The notes: generated by a model from the sequence alone, not told the origin. A stretch of DNA of 64,000 bases from Garcia nutans (GCA_947685225.1 CANTUV010000024.1:21842001-21906000); one strand, 5' to 3'; shown: positions 19,354 to 32,771, counted from the stretch's first letter. Numbers and translations are program-made.

Positions 19354-22300
19354 ATTCTCCCCCTCTAAAAAGAAATTTCGTCCTCGAAATTACCTGATAT
19401 CAAGTCTGAAATAGTTGAGGATACTGATCTTACATCGCTTGCTTACTCTCCCAAGTTGCCTCTTCTCCACCATGATTCTTCCAAAGAACCTTTACAAGTG
19501 CACTTTCTTATTTCTCAACTCTTTCACTTCATGTGCCAAAATAGCAATTGGTTCTTCTTCAAATGTCAGATCCGGACTCACCTCAATAGATTCAACTGGT
19601 AAAACATGAGATGGGTCAGATCTATACCTTCACAACATAGAAACATGGAAGACATTATGGATTCTATCCAACTCAGGCAGCAAAGCAAGACGATAAGCAA
19701 CTGGCCCAACTCTTTCTAATATCTCATACGGTCCAATGAAACGAGGACTTAACTTCCCTTTTCGACCAAATCTCAATATCTTTTTTTCAAGGAGACACTT
19801 GGATACAAACTCCGCTATGTCTCTTTTCATACCTGACCACCAATAATGCTGTTTCAAATCATAGTACATCTTTGTATTTCCCGGATGTATAGCAAAAACC
19901 GACTGATGTGCTTCTTCTAAAATAATTTTTCTCAATTTAGCATCATCAGGAACACACAATCTATCCTTAAACCAAAGGCTACCATCACTTCTCACAAAGA
20001 AATCTCAACTCTCCCCGTTTTGGCAATCTGAAACAATCTTCTGAATTTTCTCATTTGTCAATTGAGCCTCCTTAATCTGATCCAACAATACTGGTCTCAA
20101 TTGCACTTGAGCCAACAATGCACCATCATCACATGCTTCAAAACTAGCATGTAACGCTCTCAACTCAACAAGCAACGAGAGTGAATAAACAGCCAAACCT
20201 GCCAGAGACTTCCGACTCAAGGCATCAGCAACTACATTCGCCTTACCAGGATGGTAATCAATCAAATAATCGTAGTCTTTAATTAGTTCTAACCATCTCC
20301 TTTGCCGAAGATTCAGCTCCTTCTGAACACCCAAATATTTCAAACTTTTGTGATCCGTATAAATAAAACATTTCTCTCCATACAAGTAGTGTCGCCAAAT
20401 CTTCAAAGCAAAACTATAGCTGCCAATTCCAGATCATGTGTTGGATAATTGAGCTCATGCGACTTCAACTGCCGAGAAGCATAAGCTACAATTTTACCCT
20501 CTTGCATCAAGACACATCCTAAACCATTATGTGAAGCATCACTATAAATCACATAAGGTTTATCTTCCACGGGTAAAGTAAGAACAGGTGCTTGAGTCAA
20601 CATTTCTTTCAACTGATCAAAACTAGCTTAACACTGATCTGTCCACACAAATCTAACTCCCTTTCGAAGCAATCTGGTGAGTGGAGTAGCTATCAAAGAG
20701 AAACCTTTCACAAACCTTCGATAATAGCCTGCAAAACCCAGAAAACTTCTAACTTCAGTCACTGACTTTGGTGGACTCCAATTCAAAATGGCCTCAACTT
20801 TACTCGGATCAACTCTTATACCATCTGCTGAAACTATATGACCGAAAAAAGTTACTTGGTCAAGCCAAAACTCACACTTTGACAGCTTAGCATACAACTG
20901 CTTCTCTCTCAAGATCTGTAACACAATTCGCAGATGCTTGTCATGTTCTTCCTCATTACATGAATACACCAAAATATCATCGATGAAAACCACCACAAAC
21001 TTATCCAGATAGGGCCTAAACACCCTATTCATCAAATCCATGAAAGCTGCAGGTGCATTCGTTAATCCAAAAGGCATTACCAAGAACTCATAATGCCCAT
21101 ATCTTGTGCGGAAAGCTGTCTTAGAAACATCTTCAGCTCTAACCCTCAATTGATGGTACCCTGATCTCAAATCAATTTTGGAAAACACCGCTGCTCCCTT
21201 CAACAAATCAAAGAGATGATCAATTCGAGGCAAAGGATACTTATTCTTGATAGTTACTTTGTTCAATTGCCTATAATCGATGCACAATCTCAAGATACCA
21301 TCCTTTTTCTTTAAAAACAACACAGGAGCTCCCCACGGAGAAACACTAGGGCGAATAAACCCTTTATCCAACAACTCCTGTAACTGCACCTTAAACTCTC
21401 TCAATTCAGCAGGTGCTATTCGATAAGGAGTGATAGAGATGGGAGTGGTACCGAACAACAAATTGATACCAAACTCAACCTCACTCTCAGGGGGTAACCC
21501 TGGCAACTCCTCTGGAAATACATCTGAAAACTCAACAACTGTGGGTATACTATCAAGTTGAGAACCCACTACTCTGGTATCCACAACATGAGTAAGATAA
21601 GCATCACACCCTTTTCTAATCAACTTTCTAGCTGAAACAGCTGAAACCAATAAGGATGCAAGTTGTCTCTGCTTACTAGATACCAATATACTTCTACCAT
21701 CACCAGTTCTCAAAGTAACACATTTCTTTTGACAATCCACCACAGCTCCATGCTTAGACAACCAATCCATGCCTAAAATCAAATCATATTCTTTAAAAGG
21801 CATTTCAATCAAATCTCCACGAAACTCCTCACCTTGCACCACAACTGCACTATCTCGGTGCACCTTGCTAACAATCACACTATGCCCTAAAGGATTTGTC
21901 ACCAACACATCAAATCCTAGGGACTCAGAATGCAATTCAGTCACATGCAAAATAGATGCACTTATGTATGAATGAGTAGATCCTGGATCAATCAAAGCAA
22001 AAACTAAAATGCCAAATAAAGAGAATATACCCGCTATAACTGCTGAAGCATCTGGCTGCCTCTGCATCACATATACTCGTTGAGAAGGCCTAGCCTCATC
22101 TGGCCTACTGCCTGTGGGTGTACAGCCTCCTCTCTGACTGACTCCAGATCTGCCACCTCTACCAACACCTCTGCCACCTCGACCACCTCTCACACTAGGT
22201 CGAGAAACTGCAGAATTTGCCGGCCTCTGTTCCCGCATCTTAGGACACTCTCTAATAAAATGATCAGGTGATCCACATCTGAAGCACACTGCTGGTCCAC

Positions 22301-22739
22301 TATTCTTCCAACAGACACCCCTATGTGACCTCCCACACAGAGCACATATAGGTGGAGTGAAGCTCTGAACCGCTGGAGTCGGAGCACTCACTACTGAAAC
22401 TGTAGGTCTCGATCTCTGCCTCTGAAACTGAACTAACCTACTAGCCTTCCTTTGACTCCTACTGATCCAAGCAACAAAACTGCCTCTACCTCTCTTCACA
22501 GATGAAGACCCTACCTCAAACTGGGGTCTCCTAACCCTGGTCTCCTCCTCTGTAGCAGCTGCTGCAATACCCTGGGCTCTCTCTACACTCCTAGCTGCTG
22601 CAACAATCTGGGAAAAATCTTGATATCTAGAACCAGCCATAAGACACATAATGGAGGGCCTCAATGCCTCCTCAAATCTTCTGCACCGGTCTATCTCATC
22701 TGGAATAATACCTCCAGCATAGTGACTCAACCGGATGAA
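19354..22739 (-). pseudogene. pol: Element E: gag C-terminal half, protease, RT, RNase H, gutted integrase, chromodomain
   Basis: Read right to left, the frame (22730-20628) holds the CCHC knuckle, DPGSTHSYIS protease, RT with FIDDILVYS, and RNase H start. It is broken by a stop at 20628-20630, a one-base deletion near 20410-20430 and stops at 20005-20007 and 19630-19632. The integrase keeps its HHCC region but jumps from SKCL straight to KKILRFGRKG near 19790: compared with A (12601 to 13343), about 742 bp including the whole DDE core is missing, joined at a shared TCTC, with a one-base insertion that keeps the frame open. The coding region ends at 19400-19402. E could not supply integrase. 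Confidence 0.9.
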
Positions 22740-23150
22740 CTAGACCTCATATTCTGTCACAGTCCGGCTGTCCTGCTTCAAATTCAGAAATTCCATCTTT
22801 TTCACATCTTTATACTCCCTCAGAGTATATTTCAGCTCAAACTCCCGCAGAAAATCACTGTAGGACAATGTAGGTGGATCATCCATGGCATGAGGAACTG
22901 TCTTCCACCAATCATATGCATCCTTCTGGAACAATGATCTAGCATAATCAAATCTTTCTTCTGGAGTTGCTTGCAACTGGATGAATATTCTCTGTATTCT
23001 ATCCAACCATTGCTCAGCTACAGCTGGATCAATGGTGCCATAGAAATCTTCAGCCCCGTACTTCCTCAATTTATCATAATGTCTCACTGGTACCTGAGGC
23101 TGCGGTAGGGGTGGTGGTTGCTGCACCAGAGCTCCTCTCAACAAATCTAC
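22740..23150 (-). pseudogene. gag: Element E gag, middle part
   Basis: Retrotrans_gag region (RHYDKLRKYGAEDF to TVTEYEV), ended by TAG at 22740-22742 where relatives have a Glu codon. Its N-terminus is separated by element C and continues at 32443-32604. Confidence 0.9.
23146..23150. repeat. Target site duplication of C (TCTAC), left copy
   Basis: Matches 32438-32442. Removing C and one copy restores the E gag frame (RHMVD followed by LLRGAL). Confidence 0.95.
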
Positions 23151-24971
23151 TGTAATATCCCAATGTATGCCCTAGAAGTTTTAATACAATTGTTGTTTGA
23201 TTTGAATTTAATGTACATATGTTTTTGCAAAGGAAAGTTATGTGAAGAAAAAAAATGTATATGTTGTATATATGTTAATATAAATAACATTTACATAAGT
23301 CAAATGGAGAGTCAATGGAAGAAGATATTTTTATTTGGGATGTGTGAAATTACTAAAGAGGGCAAGAGTTTTAAAGGATATGTGAAAAAATAGAAAAGAG
23401 CATTTAAGTAATTTTCCTTTTTGGAATGCATGGTGGAGATTTAAAGAGATGATAATTTGATTTTTCTTCATTTCTTCTTCTCTTTCCCATATGTTGGCCG
23501 GCCATTTCAAAGGAAGGCAGCAAGAGTGAGATTTGTTTATTTCAAATTCAATTTGAAGGAGGAATCAAAGGATTAAGTTGAAGATTTGTGAAATTTCTTC
23601 AATTTAGGTAAGTACTCTCTTGTTTTCCTTTGTTATTTTGAAGTGGTGTTTGAGGTGATTTATGAATTGTTGATTTTATGAATAAGTGTGTTTAAGATGT
23701 GCTTATAAGTGTTAAATTGATTGTAAGTTAAAAGGTTGAATTGATGTTGGTTTTGGTTTGAAGATGGTAAGTTAATGGTGATGTTTGGTTTTAGGGTTTT
23801 GAAGTGGTAAGTGATCAAATGTGTTGTTGATGTATTGTTAGTGTGTATATTGTGATGAATATGTAAATTAGGTGTTAAGGACATTGATTATATCCATTTG
23901 AATGAGGTCATGTTGTGTATAAGGTGTTCTTAATTCAATCAAAGGAGTTTTGGCTATGTTTAGGGTTTTATTTAAGGATTTTTGAGAGACACGGCCAAGT
24001 CTTAGGAAATTTTGGCCGTGTTGGTTAAATTTTGGAGAAGACACGGCCGTGTCCCTTGCCCATGTTTGCTTCTGTTGCTTTTGGTTGAGAGACACGGCCA
24101 CAAGCTTGGCCGTGTCCCTTGAGTGTGTTGGCTACTGTGATTTTTCTTTGCTCTTCTTACATGATTGAGATTGAACCTACATTTGATAATGCATATGATA
24201 CTATATGAACAAGGTTATGTATTATGCATTGTGAGTCTTGTAAATGGTAATGTGTTATATGAATAATGTATTTTGAAATGTTATACCAATGATGCTATAT
24301 GTATAATATGAATTGAGGTATGAAATGATATGAAGCCATTGTGATTGGCTATGATGATTCCATTGGAAAAACATAAGGCATGTTTGCCTAATTGATGATG
24401 AGACTTGAGAATGAAATAATAAATGAATTGTGTGTCTAATGTGTTATTCATTTTCAGAGTTTTGTTATTGGTGGCATGCCTATTGGTAACATTCTCTTGA
24501 AGTTAGGTTGGATTTGATCCTTGAAGCCTAATTGAGATGTTACAACCCTTGAAGCTAGGTTGGGTGGTTCTTGAAGCCAAGTTGGGTTGATACTTAGCAT
24601 GCTTTGTTCCCCTTGAAGCTTGGTTGAACCTAATCCTTGAAGCCTAGTTGGGTATATGATAATGATAAATGTATAAATAAACCAAAGCATTAACTCTGAA
24701 AAATTGAATGGCATATTAGAGTATTTTGGGCCCATGCTTGTCTTTGTATATAATGTGATTCTAGAATGTTAAAATCAATGGAACTATGAAGATGTAATAT
24801 GAATATTGTTATGACATTGAATGTAGTGTGATGTGGTAATGTGATGTGCTTCTATGTGTATGGTTTATGAAATATAAAGGTGTGATGTTAGCTTCTTATG
24901 ATGTTAACTTTATGATTTATATGTGTATCATTGCATTGCTTTTAAGTATAGTGTTGGTATATTTTGTACTA

Positions 24972-25009
24972 CTAAGCCGATGGCTTAGCGCGATAGTCTT
25001 TGATCGCGC
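24972..25009 (+). other. Two-hairpin block in LTR of C
   Basis: CTAAGCC-GAT-GGCTTAG then GCGCGAT-8 nt-ATCGCGC, both stems perfect. In the 3' LTR (32052-32089) one base of the second stem is changed (ATCACGC). Confidence 0.8.
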
Positions 25010-25081
25010 AGGTGACAGAGTTGAAACTGAGAGCTCCTCGAGACCAAGTGAGACTAGACATTGAGGATTTTCTTTTTGGAC

Positions 25082-25107
25082 TTAAAGATCAGAGAAGAGC
25101 TGCCAAT
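25082..25107 (+). other. LTR arm of LTR-leader helix (C)
   Basis: TTAAAGATCAGAGA (25082-25095), 4-nt bulge, CTGCCAAT (25100-25107). Reverse complement of leader 25468-25489. Relative to A, the T-A pair at the start of the second helix is a C-G pair here. Confidence 0.75.
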
Positions 25108-25364
25108 CATGTATATATATTATATGTTTTGTAAACTTTGATTTATATCATATTTGTAATAACTTCCGCTGTGAATTAATAAATGTCTTTATATATGGTG
25201 TCTTCTGAATTTCTTTTAAATGTTTGAGATTGGTTTCACTTATTTATAAAGATAATTGTTGTGTCTTTTTAAACTGTGGCATTTTCTATATTCAGTATAC
25301 GTATTTTACGATCGTTTAAGCATGCTTAGTACGTATACGGGATATAGGGATGTTACAATTGTTT

Positions 25365-25401
25365 TGGTATCAGAGCCTAGGTTTGAGATTCTCAACCTAG
25401 G
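25365..25401 (+). other. Primer binding site and adjoining hairpin of C
   Basis: TGGTATCAGAGCC (25365-25377) is the tRNA-iMet site; the hairpin CCTAGGTTTGAG/CTCAACCTAGG (25376-25401) overlaps its last two bases, as in A. Confidence 0.9.
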
Positions 25402-25467
25402 TCAAGTGTAAGAAAAAGACTGTTTTGATTTTAAAACGTGGATTTTTGAATAACATACATGATTGGC

Positions 25468-25489
25468 ATTGGCAGTCTCTGATCTTTAA
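25468..25489 (+). other. Leader arm of LTR-leader helix (C)
   Basis: ATTGGCAG (25468-25475) and TCTCTGATCTTTAA (25476-25489), with no gap between, complement the LTR arm at 25082-25107. The gag start is 36 bp downstream. Confidence 0.75.
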
Positions 25490-25524
25490 TGAGAGGTATT
25501 CTGCTGTGTTTGCAGATATAGGTT

Positions 25525-28365
25525 GTGATGGATTCTCACTCACGTCAGTCAGTCGAGGGTAGTGCTGAGAGTATAGCTCCTGATGAGATTAGAGAGGGAG
25601 CTAGAGTGGATAGTGCTGGAGAGGTACCTGCTTCTGTGTCGGGGAGACCAGCTGGTGAGGAGGTTCCACTAGGTTGGTTTAGGCATGTGATTGATTTGTT
25701 GAGGCAAGCACCAGTACAACCACCGCCACCCCCACAGCCTTTGGTATCAGTGAGGCGCTATGATAAACTAAGGAAGTATGGAGCAGAAGATTTCCTAGGT
25801 ACTGTTGATCCAGCTGTGGCTGAGCAGTGGCTAGATAAACTACAGAGGATATTTGTTCAGTTGCAAGCCACTCCAGAAGAAAAATTTGACTATGCAAGAT
25901 CATTGTTGCAGAAGGATGCATATGACTGGTGGAAGACAGTGCCCCATGCTATGGATGATCCACCTACTTTGTCCTATGCTGATTTTCTGAGAGAGTTTGA
26001 ATTGAAGTATACCCCAAGGGAGTATAAAGACATGAAGAAGATGGAGTTTTTGAGTTTAAAGCAAGACAACCGGACCGTAACTGAATATGAGGTTGAGTTT
26101 ATTCGATTGAGCCATTATGCTGGGGGTATTATATATGATGAGATAGATAGATGCAGGAGATTTGAGGAGGGATTGAGGCCCTCTATCTTGTGTCTTGTGG
26201 CTGGATCTAGATATCATGATTTTTCCCAGCTTGTGGCAGCAGCTCGGAGTGTGGAGAGAGCTCAGGTTATTGCAGCTGCTTCAGAGGAAGAGATCAGGGT
26301 TAGAAGGCCCCAGTTTGAGGCAGGGTCTTCATCTGTGAAAAGAGGTAAAGGAAGTTTTGTTCCTCGGGTTAGCAGGAGTCAGAGGCCAGCTGGTAGGTTA
26401 GTACAGTTTCAGAGGCAGAGATCTAGACCTACAGTATCAGTGGCGAGTGCTCCGACCCCAGTGATTCAGAGATCCACTTTACCCATATGTATTCATTGTG
26501 GTAGGCCACATGGTGGTCCTTGTTGGAAGACTGGTGTAGCAAGGGTATGTTTCAGATGTGGATCTCCTGATCATTTTGTTAGAGACTGTCCTGAGAGGCA
26601 GGAGCAGATGTCGGTAGATACTAGAGCTTCTCGACCTAGTGTGAGGGGAGGTCGAGGAGGCAGAGGTTTCGGCAGAGGAGGCAGATCTGGGTTCAGTTCT
26701 AGAGGAGGTTCTACATCCAGGGAGAGTAGACCAGAGGAGGTTGGATCTTCTCAGAGGATTTATGTGATGCAGAGGCAACCAGATGCTTCGGCAGTCATAG
26801 CTGGTACTTTTTCTTTATTTGATACTTCGGTACTTGCTTTGATTGATCCCGGATCCACGCATTCATATATTAGTGCATCTATTTTGCCTGTATCTGATGT
26901 GCATGCTGAATCCCTAGGATTTGATGTTTTGGTGACAAATCCGTTAGGGCATAGTGTGATTGTTAGCAAAGTGCACCGAGATAGTGCAGTAGTGGTTCAA
27001 GGTGAGGAGTTTCTTGGAGATTTGATTGAGATGCCTTTTAAGGAATATGATGTGATCCTAGGCATGGACTGGTTATCTAAACATGGAGTTGTGGTAGATT
27101 GTAAAAAGAAAATTGTTACTTTGAGAACTAGTGATGGAAGAGAGATGATAGTATCTAATGAGCAGGAACAACTAGCATCCTTGTTTGTTTCAGCTGTTGC
27201 AGCTAGGAGATTGATTAGAAAAGGGTGTGATGCTTATCTTGCTCATGTGGTGGATACTAGAGTAAGGGGTTCTCAAATCGATAGTATACCCACGGTTGCA
27301 GAGTTTCCAGATGTGTTTCCAGAGGAGTTGCCAGGATTGCCTCCTGAGAGAGAGGTGGAGTTTGGTATTGAATTATTGCCTGGTACCACTCCTATCTCTA
27401 TTACTCCTTATGGAATGGCACCTGCTGAGCTGAGAGAATTGAAGGTGCAGTTGCAGGAGTTGTTGGATAGAGGGTTTGTTCGCCCTAGTGTTTCACCTTG
27501 GGGAGCTCCTGTTTTGTTTGTAAAGAAGAAGGATGGTACTATGAGATTGTGTATCGATTATAGGCAATTGAACAAGGTGACTATCAAAAATAAATATCCT
27601 TTGCCTAGAATTGATGATCTCTTTGATCAGTTGAAGGGTGTAGCAGTGTTTTCCAAAATTGATTTGAGATCAGGGTATCATCAGTTGAGGGTCAGAGCTG
27701 AGGATGTTCCTAAGACCGCCTTTCGGACCAGGTATGGGCATTATGAGTTTCTAGTTATGCCTTTTGGTTTGACGAATGCACCTGCAGCTTTTATGGACTT
27801 GATGAATAGGGTGTTTAGGCCCTATCTGGATCAGTTTGTGGTAGTTTTTATCGATGATATTCTGGTGTATTCGCGTAATGAGGAAGAGCATGACATACAT
27901 TTGTGGATTGTGCTGCAGATTTTAAGAGAGAAGCAATTGTTTGCTAAACTATCGAACTGTGAGTTTTGGCTTGACCAAGTTACTTTTCTCGGTCATATAG
28001 TTTCAGCAGAGGGTATCAGAGTTGATCCGAGTAAAATTGAAGCTATTTTGAATTGGAATCCACCAAAGTCTGTGACTGAAGTTAGAAGTTTTTTGGGTTT
28101 GGCAGGCTATTACCGACGGTTTGTGAAAGGTTTTTCTTTGATAGCTACTCCACTTACCAGATTACTTCGGAAGGGAGTTAGATTTGTGTGGACAGATCAG
28201 TGTCAGGATAGTTTCGATCAGTTGAGAGAAATGTTGACTCAAGCGCCTGTTCTTACTTTACCTGTGGAAGATAAACCATATGTGATTTACAGTGATGCTT
28301 CACATAGTGGTTTGGGTTGTGTTCTGATGCAGGAAGATAAAGTTATAGCGTATGCTTCTCGATAG
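25525..28365 (+). pseudogene. gag-pol: Element C: gag, protease, RT and RNase H start
   Basis: An open 946-residue stretch from ATG 25525 (a second ATG follows at once). Proline-rich N-terminus, Retrotrans_gag (about residues 80-240), arginine/serine-rich tail, CCHC knuckle CFRCGSPDHFVRDC (about residue 345), glycine/arginine-rich linker, protease DPGSTHSYIS (about 445), RT with FIDDILVYS (about 775) and RNase H SDASHSGLG (about 925). TAG at 28363-28365 replaces the CAG of the YASRQL motif. This is the best-preserved gag-protease-RT in the window; only the missing RNase H end and integrase make it incomplete. Confidence 0.94.
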
Positions 28366-30178
28366 TTGAAACCGCATGAGCTCAACTATCCGACCCATGA
28401 TTTAGAGTTGGCAGTTATTGTGTTTGCATTGAAGATTTGGCGACACTATCTGTATGGGGAGAAGTGTTTTATTTATACAGATCATAAAAGTTTAAAAATA
28501 TTTGGGTGTCCAAAGAGAGCTCAATCTTCGGCAGAGAAGATGGTTGGAGTTGATTAAAGACTACGACTGTTTGATTGATTATCATCCTGGTAAAGCAAAT
28601 GTTGTTGTTGATGCCTTGAGTCGAAAGTCTTTAGCTGGTTTAACTGTTTATTCGCTCTCGTTGCTTGTTGAGTTTAGAGCATTGCATGCTAGTTTTGTAT
28701 CTTGTGATGATGGTGCATTGTTGGCACAGTTGCAATTGAAACCAGTGTTGTTAGATCAAATTAAAGAAGCTCAATTGGCTGATGAGAAGATTCAAAAGAT
28801 TGTTTCAGATTGCCAGAATGGAAAGAGTAGAGATTTTATTGTGAGAAGTGATGGGAGTCTCTGGTTTAAGAACAGATTGTGTATACCAAATGATGCTAAT
28901 TTGAGAAGGATCATTCTAGAAGAAGCACATCAGTCATTATTTGCTATGCATCCGGGTAATACAAAGATGTATAATGATTTGAAGCAGCATTACTGGTGGT
29001 CCGGTATGAAGAGAGACATAGTGGAGTTTGTATCCAGATGTCTCACATGTCAGAGGGTAAAAGCTGAGCATCAAGTCCCAACATGGTTACTTCAACCTTT
29101 GTCAGTGCCTGAATGGAAGTGGGAAAGAGTGACAATGGATTTTGTGTCTGGATTACCATTGACACAAAGGAAACATGATGCTATTTGGGTGATTGTGGAT
29201 AGATTGACTAAAACAGCTCATTTCCTTCCGGTTCGGATGGATTACTCTTTGGAGAGATTAGCTGAGCTGTATATCCATGAGATTGTCAAGTTGCATGGTG
29301 TCCCAATTTCTATAGTGTCTGATTGAGATCCCCGGTTTACTTCCAGGTTTTGGAAGAGTTTACAGGGTGCTTTGGGTTCTCGATTGCACTTCAGTACTGC
29401 TTTTCATCTGCAGACAGATGGGCAGTCCGAGAGAGTGATATAGATTATCGAGGACATGTTGAGAAGCTGTGTCATTGATTTCTCTGGAAGTTGGGATGGA
29501 TTCTTACCACTAGTTGAATTTGCTTACAATAACAGTCACCAATCTAGCATTGGTATGGCACCATTTGAAGCATTGTATGGTAGACGGTGCAGGACACCTC
29601 TATGTTGGAATGAACTTGGTGAAAATAAGTTAATTGGTCCTGATTTGGTTAAAGAAACTGAGGAAAAAGTGAAGATGATTCGAGATAGATTGAAAACAAC
29701 TTTAGACCGACAGAAGTCTTATTCAGATTTGAAGAGGAGAGACATTGAATATAATGTGGGAGATAAGGTATTTTTGAAAGTGTCTCCTTGGAAGAAGATT
29801 TTGAGGTTTGGTCGGAAAGGAAAATTGAGTCCTCGTTTCATTGGACCGTATGAAGTTTTGGAAAGAATTGGACCAGTTGCTTATCGGCTTGCTTTGCCAC
29901 CTGAGTTGGATAGGATCCATAATGTATTTCATGTTTCTATGTTGAGAAGATACAGGTCGGATCCATATCATGTTTTGTCTATTGAATCTATCGAAGTGAG
30001 TCTAGATTTGACATTTGAAGAGGAACCAGTTGCTGTCTTGGCACGTGATGTAAAAGAGTTGAGAAATAAGAAAGTGCCTTTGGTAAAGGTTTTGTGGAAG
30101 AATCATGGAAGAGAAGAGGCAACTTGGGAGAGTGAGCAATCAATGCAAGATCAATATCCTCAACTATTTCAGACTTGA
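28366..30178 (+). pseudogene. pol: Element C: RNase H end, integrase, chromodomain
   Basis: Continues in frame to about 28495, where an extra A in an A-run (GTTTAAAAATA versus GTTTAAAATA in A) shifts the frame by one. The shifted frame holds the HHCC region and the first integrase Asp (MDFVSGLP), with TGA 29324-29326 for the Arg codon of SDRDP and TAG 29441-29443 for a Gln codon. The rest of the core, GPY/F module and chromodomain (ends TGA 30176-30178) stay open. Integrase is therefore not made. Confidence 0.93.
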
Positions 30179-30224
30179 TATCAGGTAATTTCGAGGACGA
30201 AATTTCTTTTTAGAGGGGGAGAAT

Positions 30225-32437
30225 TGTAATATCCCAATGTATGCCCTAGAAGTTTTAATACAATTGTTGTTTGATTTGAATTTAATGTACATATGTTTTT
30301 GCAAAGGAAAGTTATGTGAAGAAAAAAAATGTATATGTTGTATATATGTTAATATAAATAACATTTACATAAGTCAAATGGAGAGTCAATGGAAGAAGAT
30401 ATTTTTATTTGGGATGTGTGAAATTACTAAAGAGGGCAAGAGTTTTAAAGGATATGTGAACAAATAGAAAAGGGCATTTAAGTAATTTTCCTTTTTTGGA
30501 ATGCATGGTGGAGATTTAAAGAGATGATAATTTGATTTTTCTTCATTTCTTCTTCTCTTTCCCATATGTTGGCCGGCCATTTCAAAGGAAGGCAGCAAGA
30601 GTGAGATTTGTTTATTTCAAATTCAATTTGAAGGAAGAATCAAAGGATTAAGTTGAAGATTTGTGAAATTTCTTCAATTTAGGTAAGTACTCTCTTGTTT
30701 TCCTTTGTTATTTTGAAGTGGTGTTTGAGGTGATTTATGAATTGTTGATTTTATGAATAAGTGTGTTTAAGATGTGCTTATAAGTGTTAAATTGATTGTA
30801 AGTTAAAAGGTTGAATTGATGTTGGTTTTGGTTTGAAGATGGTAAGTTAATGGTGATGTTTAGTTTTAGGGTTTTGAAGTGGTAAGTGATCAAATGTGTT
30901 GTTGATGTATTGTTAGTGTGTATATTGTGATGAATATGTAAATTAGGTGTTAAGGACATTGATTATATCCATTTGAATGAGGTCATGTTGTGTATAAGGT
31001 GTTCTTAATTCAATCAAAGGAGTTTTGGCTATGTTTGGGGTTTTATTTAAGGATTTTTGAGAGACACGGCCAAGTCTTAGGAAATTTTGGCCGTGTTGGT
31101 TAAATTTTGGAGAAGACACGGCCGTGTCCCTTGCCCATGTTTGCTTCTGTTGCTTTTGGTTGAGAGACACGGCCACAAGCTTGGCCGTGTCCCTTGAGTG
31201 TGTTGGCTACTGTGATTTTTCTTTGCTCTTCTTACATGATTGAGATTGAACCTACATTTGATAATGCATATGATACTATATGAACAAGGTTATGTATTAT
31301 GCATTGTGAGTCTTGTAAATGGTAATGTGTTATATGAATAATGTACTTTGAAATGTTATACCAATGATGCTATATGTATAATATGAATTGAGGTATGAAA
31401 TGATATGAAGCCATTGTGATTGGCTATGATGATTCCATTGGAAAAACATAAGGCATGTTTGCCTAATTGATGATGAGACTTGAGAATGAAATAATAAATG
31501 AATTGTGTGTCTAATGTGTTATTCATTTTCAGAGTTTTGTTATTGGTGGCATGCCTATTGGTAACATTCTCTTGAAGTTAGGTTGGATTTGATCCTTGAA
31601 GCCTAATTGAGATGTTACAACCCTTGAAGCTAGGTTGGGTTGGTTCTTGAAGCCAAGTTGGGTTGATACTTAGCATGCTTTGTTCCCCTTGAAGCTTGGT
31701 TGAACCTAATCCTTGAAGCCTAGTTGGGTATATGATAATGATAAATGTGATAAATAAACCAAAGCATTAACTCTGAAAATTGAATGGCATATTGGAGTGT
31801 TTTGGGCCCATGCTTGTCTTTGTATATAATGTGATTCTTGAATGTTAAAATCAATGGAACTATGAAGATGTAATATGAATATTGTTATGACATTGAATGT
31901 AGTGTGATGTGGTAATGTGATGTGCTTCTATGTGTATGGTTTATGAAATATAAAGGTGTGATGTTAGCTTTTCACTTATGATGTTAACTTTATGATTTAG
32001 ATGTGTATCATTGCATTGGTTTTAATTATAGTGTTGGTATATTTTGTACTACTAAGCCGATGGCTTAGCGCGATAGTGTTTGATCACGCAGGTGACAGAG
32101 TTGAACCTGAGGGCTCCTCGAGACCAAGTGAGACTAGACATTGAGGATTTTCTTTTGGGACTTAAAGATCAGAGAAGAGCTGCCAATCATGTATATATAT
32201 TCTATGTTTTGTAAACTTTGATTTATATCATATTTGTAATAACTTCCGCTGTGAATTAATAAATGTCTTTATATATGGTGTCTTCTGAATTTCTTTTAAA
32301 TGTTTGAGATTGGTTTCACTTATTTATAAAGATAATTGTTGTGTCTTTTTAAACTGTGGCATTTTCTATATTCAGTATACGTATTTTACGATCATTTAAG
32401 CATGCTTAGTACGTTTACGGGATATAGGGGTGTTACA
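30225..32437 (+). repeat. 3' LTR of element C (2213 bp)
   Basis: Copy of 23151-25357, starting directly after the purine tract TAGAGGGGGAGAAT. Palindromes at 31063-31193, sub-repeats about 31570-31730, two-hairpin block 32052-32089. Confidence 0.96.
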
Positions 32438-32442
32438 TCTAC

Positions 32443-32604
32443 CATGTGCCTAAACCAACCTGGCGGTACCTCATCAGCATCTGATCTCCCTGGCACAGGG
32501 GTAGGGGCCTCACTAACTCTATCTACTCTAGCTCCATCTCTATTCTCTTCAGGAGCTACACTTTCCGCACTACCCTCAACAGACTGTCGTGAATGAGACG
32601 CCAT
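32443..32604 (-). pseudogene. gag: Element E gag, N-terminus
   Basis: Starts at ATG 32604 (minus) with MASHSRQSVEGSAES, as in D. After RHMVD it is cut by C and resumes at 23150. Beyond the cut the minus-strand reading runs into the C LTR and is meaningless. Confidence 0.9.
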
Positions 32605-32642
32605 TACAACCTATATCTACAAACATAGCAGAATATACCCCA

Positions 32643-32771
32643 TTAAAGATCAAAGACTGCCATACCAAAACATGTATTTTACTCAAAAACCAACTTTTAA
32701 AATCAAAATATTCTTTTTCTTACAATTCACCTAGGTTGAGAATCTTAAACCTAGGCTCTAATACCAAAAAT
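32643..32771 (-). other. Leader of E: helix arm, hairpin and mutated primer site
   Basis: On the minus strand: primer site TGGTATTAGAGCC (32754-32766; one base differs from the standard TGGTATCAGAGCC), the overlapping hairpin (32730-32755, one mismatch), and the leader helix arm (32643-32662), which can pair with the LTR arm near 33092-33113 with a G-U pair and a one-base slip. Confidence 0.75.

Larger units (their letters stand above)
23151..25357 (+). repeat. 5' LTR of element C (2207 bp)
   Basis: Starts TGTAATATCC, ends GATGTTACA. Contains palindromes of the ACACGGCC type (23990-24120), CTTGAAGCC sub-repeats (about 24495-24655), TATATAA (24747-24753), the two-hairpin block (24972-25009) and the LTR helix arm (25082-25107). 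Confidence 0.96.
23151..32437 (+). mobile_element. Element C: complete Tekay/Del-type chromovirus
   Basis: A full-length 9287-bp element inserted in the gag of E: LTRs 23151-25357 and 30225-32437, primer site 25365-25377, gag-pol 25525-30178, purine tract 30211-30224, duplication TCTAC at 23146-23150 and 32438-32442. Its LTRs differ by about 22 substitutions (about 1%) and a few small indels. It is disabled by three stops and one frameshift in pol. Confidence 0.96.
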
